Assembly (NCBI RefSeq): GCF_027947535.2
Contig: NZ_JAAGKO020000042.1
Coordinates: 1 to 64,000, forward strand
From: Streptantibioticus silvisoli
GTDB taxonomy: Bacteria > Actinomycetota > Actinomycetes > Streptomycetales > Streptomycetaceae
Direction: 5' to 3'
Length of the DNA: 64,000 bases
Positions 42,188 through 50,830 of the stretch are shown piece after piece; position 1 is the first letter of the stretch; each line of letters opens with the position of its first letter. The translations under genes were made by a program, and so were the position numbers. Below the pieces are notes generated by a model. The model was given only the letters and a program-made list of their open reading frames with translations. It was not told where the DNA came from and did no database searches.

Positions 42188-42973
42188 TCAGCGGACCTCG
42201 GTGATCTCCGGGCCGCGGCGCATGGGGTCGATGCCGTCGGAGAACTTGCCGGGGGCGGCCTCGTCCTGCGTCTGGGCCATGCCCTCGGGGACCATCTGGG
42301 CGTCCTCGGGGAGCTTCAGCACGATCGGGTCGCGGGGTGCCATCGGCGTGTCGCCGCGGGTGACGACCGTGTCGCGGAAGATCTGCTCCAGCACGCCGGC
42401 CGCCTGCGGGGCGACCGCGCCCTGGCCGGAGATGACGCCGCGCAGGAACCAGCGCGGGCCGTCGCAGCCGACGAAGCGGACCAGCTGGACGCCGGCGGCG
42501 CCGTCGGGCAGCTGCACCGGGACCTGGGCGCGCAGCTCCCAGCCGATCGGGCCCTCGACGGTGTCGACCACGCCGCCCTGCTGGGTGATGCCGGAGGCGA
42601 TCTCGTCGCGGACCTCGCCCCAGATGCCCTCGGACTTCGGCGCGGCGAAGGCCTGGAGCTGGATGGCGCTGTCCTGGAGCACGACAGTGGCGGCGACGAT
42701 GGAGTCACCGGCCACCTCGACCCGCAGTTCCATGCCCTCGACACCGGGCACGAACAGCCCGCCGAGGTCGACGCGGCCCTCGCCGGGGTTCTTGACCTCG
42801 CTGATGTCCCACGGGCCGTCGGGGCGCGGGGCGGGCGGCAGGTTGTAGCGGGGAGACTCGCCCTCGTCGGCGCCCTCGGACGCGTCGGCGTCCTCGGTCG
42901 ACTCGTCCGGGCCCGCGTCTTCGGCGAGCTCGTCGTGGGCGTCTTCGCGCTCCTTGCTGCGACGACGGAACAC
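42188..42973 (-). CDS. DUF3710 protein
   Basis: A 261-residue actinobacterial DUF3710 protein. After a very acidic N-terminus (KEREDAHDELAEDAGPDES) come the family segments YNLPPAPRPDGPWDISE, VDLGGLFVPGVEGMELRVEV, DSAIQLQAFAAPKSEGIWGEVRDEIA and LVRFVGCDGPRWFLRGVISG. No enzymatic function is known to me. Two GTG starts are possible: 42979 overlaps the dut stop (GTGA), whereas 42973 lies 9 bases after AAGGA; the latter is used. Cotranscription with dut is conserved across actinobacteria. Confidence 0.9.
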   Translation of the reverse strand: MFRRRSKEREDAHDELAEDAGPDESTEDADASEGADEGESPRYNLPPAPRPDGPWDISEVKNPGEGRVDLGGLFVPGVEGMELRVEVAGDSIVAATVVLQDSAIQLQAFAAPKSEGIWGEVRDEIASGITQQGGVVDTVEGPIGWELRAQVPVQLPDGAAGVQLVRFVGCDGPRWFLRGVISGQGAVAPQAAGVLEQIFRDTVVTRGDTPMAPRDPIVLKLPEDAQMVPEGMAQTQDEAAPGKFSDGIDPMRRGPEITEVR

Positions 42974-42975
42974 GG

Positions 42976-43509
42976 TCACTGTCCTTCCCGGTCTGAGGCG
43001 ACCGTTGCGTAGCCCTGCGTGGTTACGGTCGTACCGTCCGCCGGTGCCGCCACGGCGTGTCCTCCAGTGGAGCCGAAACCGCCCTCGGCCCTGGCGGAGC
43101 CGGGCAGCTCCGCGACCTCGTGGAAGCGGACCTTCTCGACCTGCTGGACGACCAGCTGGGCGACCCGGTCGAACCGTGCGAACCGCACCTTCTCGCGCGG
43201 GTCGAGGTTGACCACAATCACCTTGATCTCCCCACGGTACCCGGCATCGATCGTGCCCGGCGCATTCACCATGGAGACGCCGCACCGGGCCGCCAGGCCC
43301 GAGCGCGGGTGGACGAAGGCGGCATAGCCGTCGGGCAGGGCGACGGCGATACCGGTGGGCAGGACCGCACGCTCACCGGGGGCGAGTTCGGCAGCCTCGG
43401 TGGTCATCAGGTCGAGTCCCGCGTCGCCGGGCTGCGCGTACGCGGGCAGGGGGATCTCGGGGTCCAGGCGTCGCACCAGGACGTCCAGCCGGGGGCGGAC
43501 GGCGCTCAC
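42976..43509 (-). CDS. dut: dUTP diphosphatase
   Basis: A 177-residue trimeric dUTPase hydrolysing dUTP to dUMP and PPi, keeping uracil out of DNA and feeding thymidylate synthesis. All five motifs are visible: GDAGLDLMT (I), PRSGLA (II), [16 protein letters not shown] (III), DRVAQLVV (IV) and GGFGSTG (V). The GTG at 43509 overlaps the thioesterase stop (GTGA). It is followed by DUF3710 with overlapping or abutting start. Confidence 0.96.
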   Translation of the reverse strand: MSAVRPRLDVLVRRLDPEIPLPAYAQPGDAGLDLMTTEAAELAPGERAVLPTGIAVALPDGYAAFVHPRSGLAARCGVSMVNAPGTIDAGYRGEIKVIVVNLDPREKVRFARFDRVAQLVVQQVEKVRFHEVAELPGSARAEGGFGSTGGHAVAAPADGTTVTTQGYATVASDREGQ

Positions 43510-44111
43510 GGGTTCACCTCGAAGGCACGCACGACCTTGTGCTGGTCGGGGTTGTCCAGGGCCGCCTTGATCTCCTCGGGGCGGCCGTTCTTCGTGAAGT
43601 GTTCGAGCTGGACCTCGACGAAGACGGCTCTGGCACGCACCGCGACCGGACCGTCGGGGCTGCCGATGCGGCCCTCGGCGGAGGAGTAGATCTTGCGGCC
43701 GGACACGCCGGTGCAGTGGGCCCTCAGGTGCAGCGTGGTGCCGACCGGTACCGGGCGGACGAACTCGGTCTCCAGCCGGCCGGTGACCGCGATGGTGCGC
43801 AGCAGCCACTGGACCGAGCCGAGGGTCTCGTCCAGCGCGGAGACCAGCACGCCGCCGTGCGCGAGGCCGGGGGCGCCCTGGTGGGCAGGGCGTACGGTGA
43901 ACTCCGCGGTGACGCCGACGCCTTCGCCGGCCCGGGCTTCCAGGTGGAGGCCGTGCGACTGGGCTTCGCCGCAGCCGAAACACTGCTCGTAGTGCGATCC
44001 GAGCGGGGTGCCGGGTTCGGGCGCGTCGGGATGGCGCACCGGGGTCTCGGCACCGGGCGGCGGCGTCAACGCCGAACCGCCTGTGCTGTCGGTAGCAGTA
44101 GCTCCACTCAC
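43506..44111 (-). CDS. PaaI-family hotdog thioesterase
   Basis: A 201-residue hotdog-fold acyl-CoA thioesterase. The N-terminal 50 residues are Pro/Thr-rich; then [20 protein letters not shown] (two cysteines spaced CxxC), [20 protein letters not shown] with the HGG signature and catalytic acid, and [15 protein letters not shown]. Substrate unknown; PaaI-type enzymes clear aryl- or fatty-acyl-CoA. The GTG start at 44111 faces the SDR gene across a very short divergent spacer. It is first in a three-gene unit with dut and DUF3710, coupled by a GTGA overlap. Confidence 0.88.
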   Translation of the reverse strand: MSGATATDSTGGSALTPPPGAETPVRHPDAPEPGTPLGSHYEQCFGCGEAQSHGLHLEARAGEGVGVTAEFTVRPAHQGAPGLAHGGVLVSALDETLGSVQWLLRTIAVTGRLETEFVRPVPVGTTLHLRAHCTGVSGRKIYSSAEGRIGSPDGPVAVRARAVFVEVQLEHFTKNGRPEEIKAALDNPDQHKVVRAFEVNP

Positions 44112-44135
44112 GGCCCGAACCCTACCCTCCTGGTG

Positions 44136-45098
44136 ATGCCCCACCCTTACGTCGCGTTCTTTAGGTCGGTTCCTGTGAGTCCGAAGATCCCGCTGAATCC
44201 GAAGATCCCGCGTTCGCGCCCGTCGGTCGTGGTCACCGGCGCCACCAGTGCCACCGGTCAGGCCATCACGATGGAGCTGGCCCGCACCGGATTCGCGGTG
44301 ATCGCCGCGTGCCGCACCCGGGAGAAGGCCGAGGCGCTGCGGGAACGCGCGGCGCGCACCGGTCCACCGGTGCGCACGGTGGTGGTGGACGTGGCCGACG
44401 CGACGTCCACGGTCCGGGCGTTCACCGAGATCGCCACGATGACCGGCGGCGGGCCGTGGGCGGTGGTGAACAACGCCGACTTCGCGCAGCCCGGCGCGGT
44501 GGAGGACGTCGACGACGAGCTGGCGCGGCGGCAGCTGGAGACCAATCTGCTGGCCCCGGCCCGGATCGCGCGGCTGGTGCTGCCGTCGATGCGGGCCCGC
44601 AGGCGGGGGCGGATCGTGAACGTCTCCTGCCTGGCCGGGCGGGTGACCATGCCGATGCTGGGCTGGTACTGCGCGAGCAAGCAGGGCCTGGAGGCGGTGA
44701 CGGACGCGCTGCGCATGGAGTGCGCGCCGTTCGGGGTGCGGGTGTCGATGGTCGAGCCGTGGTCGTACGGGTCGCGGCTGTGGGCGGGCAGTTCGCAGCT
44801 GCTGCCGCAGTCGCGGGTGTCGGCCTACCGCAAGCAGTACGAGGCGGCCGGCGAGCCGGTGCGGCGCGGCGCGCGCAACCGGGAGCCGGCGCCGGGCGAG
44901 GTGGCGCGGGCGGTGCGGCGGGCGCTGACCGAGCGGCGGCCGCGGTCGCGGTATCCGGTGGGCGGCGGGGCGCGGTCCACCGCGGCGCTGGACGCGCTGG
45001 CGCCGACGGCGGCGTCGGACTGGGCCAAGATGATCGCCACCGGGCTGCGTGAGGCGCCGCCGCGACTGGCACGGGTCATCGGGCTGCCGCTGCCCTGA
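44136..45098 (+). CDS. Short-chain dehydrogenase/reductase
   Basis: A classical SDR of up to 320 residues: VVVTGATSATGQAI (TGxxxGxG cofactor loop), VDVAD acidic loop, VVNNADF in place of NNAG, NVSCLAGR with the catalytic serine, and YCASKQG (YxxxK). The arginine following the second strand (CRTREKA) hints at NADP(H). Its substrate is unknown. Start is uncertain: ATG 44136 lacks a Shine-Dalgarno sequence; GTG 44175 has AGGTCGG 9 bases upstream and may be the real one, removing 13 residues. A short repeat of TCCGAAGATCCCGC lies in the N-terminal codons. Confidence 0.88.
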   Translation: MPHPYVAFFRSVPVSPKIPLNPKIPRSRPSVVVTGATSATGQAITMELARTGFAVIAACRTREKAEALRERAARTGPPVRTVVVDVADATSTVRAFTEIATMTGGGPWAVVNNADFAQPGAVEDVDDELARRQLETNLLAPARIARLVLPSMRARRRGRIVNVSCLAGRVTMPMLGWYCASKQGLEAVTDALRMECAPFGVRVSMVEPWSYGSRLWAGSSQLLPQSRVSAYRKQYEAAGEPVRRGARNREPAPGEVARAVRRALTERRPRSRYPVGGGARSTAALDALAPTAASDWAKMIATGLREAPPRLARVIGLPLP

Positions 45099-45198
45099 GC
45101 GGGCCGCAGCGGGCCGCCCGGGGCCCTGGGGCGGCTGTCGGGCGGCCGGCGGCGGTGCCCGCGCCGGGTTCACAACCGGACGTGCCAAGCTTGTCGTC

Positions 45199-45648
45199 AT
45201 GCAGCCTTACGACGAGCGCCTGACCGCGCCGCGTTCCTGGTGGTTCCTGGCCGTGCTGACCGGTGTGGGGTGCGGGCTGATCGCCCTGCCCTTCGGGCCG
45301 TTGCCGCTGCTCGGCACGTTCGTCGGGGCGACCGCGCTGTCGTGCGTGGTGGTGAGTTCCTACGGCTCGGCGCGCATCCGTGTGGTGGCCGGTTCGCTGG
45401 TGGCCGGCGACGCGCGCATCCCGGTGTCGGCGCTGGGCGAGGCGGTCGAGCTGGACCGCGAGGAGGCGACGGCCTGGCGCACCTACAAGGCGGACGCCCG
45501 CGCCTTCATGCTGCTGCGGTCCTACGTGCCGACGGCGCTGAAGGTCGAGGTGAGCGACCCGGCGGACCCGACGCCGTACCTGTACCTGTCGACGCGGTCG
45601 CCGAAGCGGCTGGCGGACGCCCTGCGGAAGGTCACCGCGGCCTCCTGA
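45199..45648 (+). CDS. DUF3093 membrane protein
   Basis: A 149-residue actinobacterial DUF3093 protein: YDERLTAPRSWWFLAVLTG at the N-terminus leads into two TM helices (about 14-32 and 36-52), then a cytoplasmic beta-rich part with RIRVVAGSLVAGDARIPVSALGE and ALKVEVSDPADPTPYLYLSTRSPKRLADAL. The fold resembles a small PH-like domain anchored in the membrane; function unknown. It follows the SDR by 100 bp. In streptomycetes this gene is usually close to dut and DUF4193, as here. Confidence 0.88.
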   Translation: MQPYDERLTAPRSWWFLAVLTGVGCGLIALPFGPLPLLGTFVGATALSCVVVSSYGSARIRVVAGSLVAGDARIPVSALGEAVELDREEATAWRTYKADARAFMLLRSYVPTALKVEVSDPADPTPYLYLSTRSPKRLADALRKVTAAS

Positions 45649-45878
45649 GGGCACCGCGGCGCAGGACGTTCACGGGTACACCGAAGACGTTCCCGCGGGC
45701 GGTGCGGACGCTCCGTGGCGGTGGATGACGCTCGCGCGGGGCGTCGCGGATGCCGTGCCGGTGCTGACGTTCGCCCCGGGCCGTCGCGGTGCCGACGTGC
45801 GCCGTGCTGACGTTCCTGCGGGGCGTCGCCGTCCTGATACGTGCGCGCGGGCCGACCGGGGAGCCCGGGTACGGGTGC

Positions 45879-46619
45879 TCAGTCGCCGGCGGGCGGCAGG
45901 CGGTCCCAGGGGATCTGCCGGGTGCGCAGGTCGGCGCGGACCTTGTCGGCGAGGGCGTGGGTGCTGCGCCGGTTGAACACCGCCCCCACGACGGCGCCGA
46001 TCATGAACGGGGTGAGGGTCGGCAGGTTGCGTGCGGTGCGGCGCACCAGGCGCTGGCGCAGCTGGCGTTTGAGCTGGCCGCCGAGGGCCGCGTCGAAGCT
46101 GGCCGGCTTGGTGACGCTGATGCCGCGCTGCTGGGCCCAGGCGCCCAGGTACGCGGCCACCCGCTGTTTCGTGCTGCCGGGGGCGCGCAGTCCGTAGACC
46201 TCGTGCAGTTCGGCGATGAGCTTGTACTCCACCGCGGCGACCGCGATGGTCTCGGCGGCGAGTTCCGCGGTCATGGCGGGCGGTACGGGCAGGGCGGCCG
46301 CGGCGCCCACTCCCGCCCCCACCCCGGCGGTGCCGGTGGTGGCGCCGGTGACCAGCTTGTCCGCGATCTGCTCGGGTCCCAGGCCGGGGAACTGCCGGCG
46401 CAGGGTTTCCAGATCGCGGACCGGGATACGCGGCGCCACGTCGATGAGGCGGTCGGCGAGCGCGCTCACCGCCGCCCTGGCGCCCCCTCGGACGCGTCGC
46501 GCGAGCGAGGCCCTCCGGCCGTCCCACGCCACCTCACCGTCAAGGGGTGGCGTCGCGTACGGCTGGTGCCGGTGCTCCAGGGAGCCCCGCTCGTCGTCTG
46601 GTCCCGCCGGGTCCGACAT
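45879..46619 (-). CDS. EcsC-like conserved actinobacterial protein
   Basis: A 246-residue protein with a charged N-terminus, an Arg-rich amphipathic segment, a Gly/Ala-rich stretch GATTGTAGVGAGVGAAAALPVPPAMTAEL (about 95-120, read in parts) and a second one near the C-terminus (MIGAVVGAVFNRRSTHALADKV). This Gly-rich pattern resembles EcsC-family proteins, but the match is weak. Function unknown. It starts 13 bp after the DUF4193 stop and is likely cotranscribed. About 230 bp of GCGGTGCCGACGT-type repeats follow its stop. Confidence 0.75.
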   Translation of the reverse strand: MSDPAGPDDERGSLEHRHQPYATPPLDGEVAWDGRRASLARRVRGGARAAVSALADRLIDVAPRIPVRDLETLRRQFPGLGPEQIADKLVTGATTGTAGVGAGVGAAAALPVPPAMTAELAAETIAVAAVEYKLIAELHEVYGLRAPGSTKQRVAAYLGAWAQQRGISVTKPASFDAALGGQLKRQLRQRLVRRTARNLPTLTPFMIGAVVGAVFNRRSTHALADKVRADLRTRQIPWDRLPPAGD

Positions 46620-46632
46620 GGCCGCCCGACCG

Positions 46633-46932
46633 TCAGGCCGCGCAGTCGCGGCAGATCGGGTTGCCGTTCTTCTCCTTGGCGAGCTGGCTCCGGTGGTGGA
46701 CCAGGAAGCAGCTCATGCAGGTGAACTCGTCCGCCTGGCGGGGCAGCACCCGCACCGACAGCTCTTCGTTGGAAAGGTCGGCGCCGGGCAGTTCCAGCCC
46801 CTCGGCCTGTTCGAACTCGTCCACGTCCACCGCGGAGGTGGACTTCTCGTTCCGTCGGGCCTTCAGCTCCTCAATGCTGTCCTCGTTGATGTCGTCATCG
46901 GTCTTGCGTGGCGTGTCGTAATCCGTAGCCAT
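46633..46932 (-). CDS. DUF4193 protein
   Basis: A 99-residue actinobacterial DUF4193 protein: ATDYDTPRKTDDD, a long acidic stretch, then EFTCMSCFLVHHRSQLAKEKNGNPICRDCAA, where two CxxC pairs form a zinc ribbon. It resembles small RNA-polymerase- or nucleic-acid-associated factors, but no function is established to my knowledge. The ATG at 46932 has GGGGGAGAG upstream. Very widely conserved next to dut/DUF3093 in streptomycetes. Confidence 0.92.
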   Translation of the reverse strand: MATDYDTPRKTDDDINEDSIEELKARRNEKSTSAVDVDEFEQAEGLELPGADLSNEELSVRVLPRQADEFTCMSCFLVHHRSQLAKEKNGNPICRDCAA

Positions 46933-47378
46933 AGCGCTCTCCCCCTCTGGGTGTCTGCGGTCTCTCCAGCGCACGTAACGCGCGAGGGGCGGAACTTGTG
47001 CCCGACCCGAGGCGGGAATTTTGCCTCACTTCAAGCCCTGTTACTCAATCGACACCCAACGCCACCCCCGAAGGGGTGATGGTGTCGGCCATCGATCAGG
47101 GCTCGCAGGTGGCCGGTCACGGTGCCCAAAGGGCACTGTCCCGTGTACTTCCCGTGATCATGACCAGTGGAAACATGGATTTTTCGGCTTTTTCGCCGTG
47201 AGCGTCCCTCACGGTACGTGCCCATTGACCCGCCGACCTGTGCGATCGGTCACACCGGGGATGGGCCGGTTGTGGACGGACATATTCCGCTCGGAGCGAA
47301 CAATATTTCCACGCAGTGTGACACGTGCCGTACCGTGCGCGACCGGCGGATCGGTGTCGGATACATCACTTCCCGCCC
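46933..47378. other. Intergenic region between DUF4193 and cutS
   Basis: No gene. Less GC-rich near 47160-47330. Holds a short hairpin GTGCCC-AAA-GGGCAC (47122-47136) and an imperfect one CCGTGAG/CTCACGG near 47199-47217, plus the DUF4193 leader at the left. Confidence 0.45.
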
Positions 47379-48638
47379 TCACAGCGGGATCGCGACCCGC
47401 ATGACCAGCCCTCCCCCGGAGCGGGACTCGGCCGTGATGGTGCCGCCGTGGGCGCGTACGACCGAGCGGACGATGGACAGGCCGAGGCCGGCCCCCTTGT
47501 CGCTGCCGGTGCGCTCGGCGAGCCGCCGGAAGGGCTCGAAGATGTTGTCCAGCTCCTCGACCGGCACCGGCAGGCCGGTGTTGGTCACGGTGAGCAGCGC
47601 GGCGCCGTCGCGGACGGCGGTGGCGACCCGCACCCAGCCGTCCGGCTCGTTGTACCGCACGGCGTTCTGCACCAGGTTGAGCGTGACGCGTTCCAGCAGC
47701 ACGGCGCTGCCCTGCACGACGGCGGGGGCCAGGTCGGCGCTGAGTTCCACGCCCTTGCCCTGGGCCTCGGCACGCGTCTGCTCGACGGTCTGGTTGGCGG
47801 CCTCGGCGAGGTCGACCGCCTTCTTCTCGGTGAGTTCGTTGTCGCTGCGGGCCAGCAGCAGCAGGCCCTCGACCAGTTGTTCGCTGCGCAGGTTGGTGGC
47901 CAGCAGGTTCTTGCCGAGGTCCTGAAGGTCCGGTGAGGCGCCCGGATCGGCGAGGTGGACCTCCAGCAGGGTGCGGTTGATGGCCAGCGGGGTGCGCAGT
48001 TCGTGGGAGGCGTTGGCGACGAACCGCCGCTGCGACTCGAAGGAGCGGGCCAGCCGGTCGAGCATGTCGTCGAAGGTGTCGGCCAGCTCCTTCAGCTCGT
48101 CGTCGGGTCCGTCGAGCTGGATGCGGCGCGACAGGTCGATGGCGACGACCTGCCGGGCGGTGCGGGTGATGTGGCCCAGCGGCGACAGCACCCGGCCGGC
48201 CATCAGGTAGCCGCCGGCGAACGCGACCACCGTCAGCCCCAGCAGGGCCAGCAGCGAGCGGCGCAGCAGGTCGGCGAGGGCCACCTGGCGCTGCTGGTCC
48301 ATGCAGGACGACAGCGCGCTGTTGAAGGTGTTGACGTCGATGGCCCGGCCCGGGCCGACGCCGACCAGGCCGGGGCAGGCGGCACTGTTGACCACCACGT
48401 TGGAGCCGGCCTGGAGGTGGTACGGGACCTGGTCGCCCTCCTTGAGGGCCTGCGCGGCCAGCAGGTAGATGATCAGCAGCAGCAGGACGCCGGCGATGAG
48501 GAACATCCCGCCGTACAGGACGGTCAGGCGTATACGGATGGTCGGACGCAGCCACGGCGGCGGGATCTCGGAGGCGCGCGGCGGCCAGGTGGGCTTCGGC
48601 GGGGCCTTGGGCGCCGGTGGGGGGAAGGAACTGCCCAT
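47379..48638 (-). CDS. cutS: Sensor histidine kinase CutS
   Basis: A 419-residue kinase: Pro-rich cytoplasmic N-terminus, TM1 (about 37-62), an extracytoplasmic loop with just two cysteines (Cys88, Cys112), TM2 (128-149), HAMP, HisKA with His212 in ANASHELRTPLAI, and HATPase (NLVQNAVRYNE, GAGLGLSIVRSVV). Size, the two sensor cysteines and the RR-5 bp-HK layout match CutS of Streptomyces, linked to copper and to secreted-protein redox folding. It follows cutR by 5 bp. Assignment rests on recognition of architecture, not on an alignment. Confidence 0.85.
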   Translation of the reverse strand: MGSSFPPPAPKAPPKPTWPPRASEIPPPWLRPTIRIRLTVLYGGMFLIAGVLLLLIIYLLAAQALKEGDQVPYHLQAGSNVVVNSAACPGLVGVGPGRAIDVNTFNSALSSCMDQQRQVALADLLRRSLLALLGLTVVAFAGGYLMAGRVLSPLGHITRTARQVVAIDLSRRIQLDGPDDELKELADTFDDMLDRLARSFESQRRFVANASHELRTPLAINRTLLEVHLADPGASPDLQDLGKNLLATNLRSEQLVEGLLLLARSDNELTEKKAVDLAEAANQTVEQTRAEAQGKGVELSADLAPAVVQGSAVLLERVTLNLVQNAVRYNEPDGWVRVATAVRDGAALLTVTNTGLPVPVEELDNIFEPFRRLAERTGSDKGAGLGLSIVRSVVRAHGGTITAESRSGGGLVMRVAIPL

Positions 48639-48643
48639 GCCGG

Positions 48644-49297
48644 TCAGATCCGGTATCCGGAGCCGGGGATGGTGACGATGACCGCGGGCTCACCGAGCTT
48701 GCGGCGCAGTGTCATGACGGTGACCCGCACGACGTTGGTGAACGGGTCGGTGTTCTCGTCCCAGGCCTTCTCCAGCAGTTGCTCGGCGGAGACCACCGCG
48801 CCCTCGCTGCGCATGAGGACCTCCAGGACGGCGAACTCCTTGGGCGCGAGGTGGACCTCCTTGCCGTCGCGGGCCACCTCGCGGCGGTTGGGATCGAGGC
48901 GGATGCCGGCGCGTTCCAGGACCGGGGGCAGCGGGGTGCTGGTGCGGCGGCCCAGGGCGCGCACGCGGGCGGTCAGCTCGCTGAAGGCGAACGGCTTGGG
49001 CAGGTAGTCGTCGGCGCCCAGCTCCAGCCCCTGGACGCGCTCGCTGACGTCGCCGGAGGCGGTCAGCATCAGCACCCGGGTGGGCAGCCCGAGCCCGACG
49101 AGCTGGCGGCACACCTCGTCACCGTGGACGACCGGGAGGTCACGGTCGAGGACGACGACGTCGTAGTCGTTGACGCCGATGCGCTCCAGCGCGGCGCCCC
49201 CGTCGTAGACGACATCGACGGCCATGGCCTGGCGGCGCAGGCCGTGGGCCACCGCATCGGCGAGCAACTGCTCGTCCTCGACGACGAGTACGCGCAC
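48644..49297 (-). CDS. cutR: Response regulator CutR
   Basis: A 217-residue OmpR-type regulator, the same length as CutR of S. lividans. Receiver: MRVLVVEDEQLLADAV, phosphoacceptor in VVLDRDLPVVHGDEV, LPKPF lysine motif. DNA-binding winged helix: VHLAPKEFAVLEVLM, VVRVTVMTLRRKLGEP, GSGYRI. The GTG at 49297 has GGAAGGAAC upstream. It forms an operon with cutS. A 21-bp palindrome (49503-49523) about 200 bp upstream may be its own or another regulator's site. Confidence 0.88.
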   Translation of the reverse strand: MRVLVVEDEQLLADAVAHGLRRQAMAVDVVYDGGAALERIGVNDYDVVVLDRDLPVVHGDEVCRQLVGLGLPTRVLMLTASGDVSERVQGLELGADDYLPKPFAFSELTARVRALGRRTSTPLPPVLERAGIRLDPNRREVARDGKEVHLAPKEFAVLEVLMRSEGAVVSAEQLLEKAWDENTDPFTNVVRVTVMTLRRKLGEPAVIVTIPGSGYRI

Positions 49298-49502
49298 AGA
49301 GGTGTTCCTTCCGGGAAACGATCAATGATGAGGACTCCATCCTGCCTTCGATGCCCATAAAACACCGGTAAGCCCGTTCGCCGGACGCATCGGCGCCCGA
49401 GCGCCCAACACCCCTGACAACGCTGTCGGATGACCGTTGCAGGCGCAGGGCAACCGTGGGAAACCGCTGGAAAACACATCGTGATACGGGCGGTTTCGCT
49501 AC

Positions 49503-49523
49503 GTGACGGATGGAATCCGTCAC
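49503..49523. promoter_or_regulatory. 21-bp palindrome upstream of cutRS
   Basis: GTGACGGAT (49503-49511) and ATCCGTCAC (49515-49523) form a perfect inverted repeat with a 3-base centre; a further CGTCACG lies at 49529-49535. It lies in the 440-bp spacer between cutR and the divergent 57-residue gene, the rest of which holds no gene. Typical operator geometry; the regulator is unknown. Confidence 0.6.
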
Positions 49524-49739
49524 AGTACGTCACGAAAACCGTCCCATGAGATTTTTTCTGCGGGGGAAGGTTTTCGGCCCACCGGGGGAGGGGATGACGA
49601 TTCCAACCCCGCGATCCAGCCGCATCTGCGGCTTCTGCCGCATCTGCCGCGCGTCCTGTACGCGTTAGGCGGTGATCGCCACACCCCGCACATCGGCACC
49701 ACCCACCTTGTGCACCCGACGACGACGAGGGGGCGCTTC

Positions 49740-49913
49740 ATGGACGCGTTCACCACTGGCATCACGCAGCGCATACGCCGCACCGAGACCGACCTGCACC
49801 GCGCGAAGGAGACCGGCGACGACTATCTCGCCGAGATCGAGCAGTCGGAGCTGGAGGAACTGCGCCGCACGGCCGCCGAGCACGGGGTCGAGATCGTACC
49901 GAAGGTCGCCTGA
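49740..49913 (+). CDS. 57-residue protein of unknown function
   Basis: A short, charged, mostly helical protein: MDAFTTGITQRIRRTETDLHRAKETGDDYLAEIEQSELEELRRTAAEHGVEI. The heptad-like spacing of hydrophobic residues suggests a small coiled coil or helical hairpin. GAGGGG lies 7 bases before the ATG at 49740; the frame is open upstream but that part reads as noise. Similar small proteins are common in streptomycetes without assigned function. It diverges from cutR. Confidence 0.72.
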   Translation: MDAFTTGITQRIRRTETDLHRAKETGDDYLAEIEQSELEELRRTAAEHGVEIVPKVA

Positions 49914-49971
49914 CACCCCGCCCACCCGCCCGACACCCCGTCCGGCCGCGTGGCCGCCGTGTCCCGCGGCG

Positions 49972-50781
49972 TCAGTCGCGACCGGCGCCCAGTTCCGCCA
50001 GCAGGGCCTGGAGTGGCTCGAACAGGCCGGGCGGGGCCGCGATCGTCAGGTCGTCCGACTCCCGCTCACCGGGCCGTCCGCCGGTCAGCGCGCCCGCCTC
50101 CCGGGCGATGAGGGCGCCGGCCGCCCGGTCCCACGGGTGCAGTCCGCGCTCGTAGTAGGCGTCGAGCCGCCCGCAGGCCACGTCGCACAGGTCGATGGCG
50201 GCCGAGCCGCCGCGGCGGATGTCGCGCACCCGGGGCAGCAGTTCGCGCAGCACGGCGGACTGCGCGGCGCGGCGCGCGGCGATGTAGCCGAAGCCTGTGC
50301 CGACCAGGGCCTGCTCGAAGGCCGGCGCGGTCCGGCAGCGCAGCGGGCGGTCGCCCAGGAAGGCGCCGCCGCCGGCCACCGCCTGGTAGGTCTCGCCGCG
50401 CATCGGCGCGTACACCACGCCGGCGACGGTCTCCCCGTCGCGTTCTGCGGCGATGGAGACCGCCCAGGACGGCAGGCCGTACAGGTAGTTCACCGTGCCG
50501 TCGAGCGGGTCGATGACCCAGCGCACGCCGCTGGTGCCCTCGCGGTCGGCGCCCTCCTCACCGAGCAGGCCGTCGTCGGGGCGGTGCTCGGCGAGGTGGT
50601 CGGTGATCAGCTTCTCGGCGGCGATGTCCATCTCGGTGACGATGTCGATCGGGCTGGACTTGGTGGCCGCCACCGCCAGGTCGGCGGGGCGGCCGTCGCG
50701 CAGCAGCGTCCCGGCCAGGCGGGCCGCCTCCAGGGCCACGGCCAGCAGGTCGCGGTCGGATGCGGTCTCGGATGCGGTCAC
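49972..50781 (-). CDS. Inositol monophosphatase family protein
   Basis: A 269-residue Mg2+-dependent phosphatase of the IMPase/SuhB family, hydrolysing inositol monophosphates or related sugar phosphates. The metal-binding motifs are LLGEEGADREG, WVIDPLDGTVNYLYGLP (the DPLDGT core) and LHPWDRAAGALIAREAGA. In actinobacteria this step supplies inositol for mycothiol and phosphatidylinositol, though several paralogues exist and histidinol-phosphatase activity is possible. The GTG at 50781 has AGAGGAA upstream. It follows hemH by 49 bp on the same strand. Confidence 0.9.
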   Translation of the reverse strand: MTASETASDRDLLAVALEAARLAGTLLRDGRPADLAVAATKSSPIDIVTEMDIAAEKLITDHLAEHRPDDGLLGEEGADREGTSGVRWVIDPLDGTVNYLYGLPSWAVSIAAERDGETVAGVVYAPMRGETYQAVAGGGAFLGDRPLRCRTAPAFEQALVGTGFGYIAARRAAQSAVLRELLPRVRDIRRGGSAAIDLCDVACGRLDAYYERGLHPWDRAAGALIAREAGALTGGRPGERESDDLTIAAPPGLFEPLQALLAELGAGRD

Positions 50782-50830
50782 AGGGTGTTCCTCTCGTCGG
50801 GCCCGGCCGCGGTCGCCGGGCGCGGGCACG

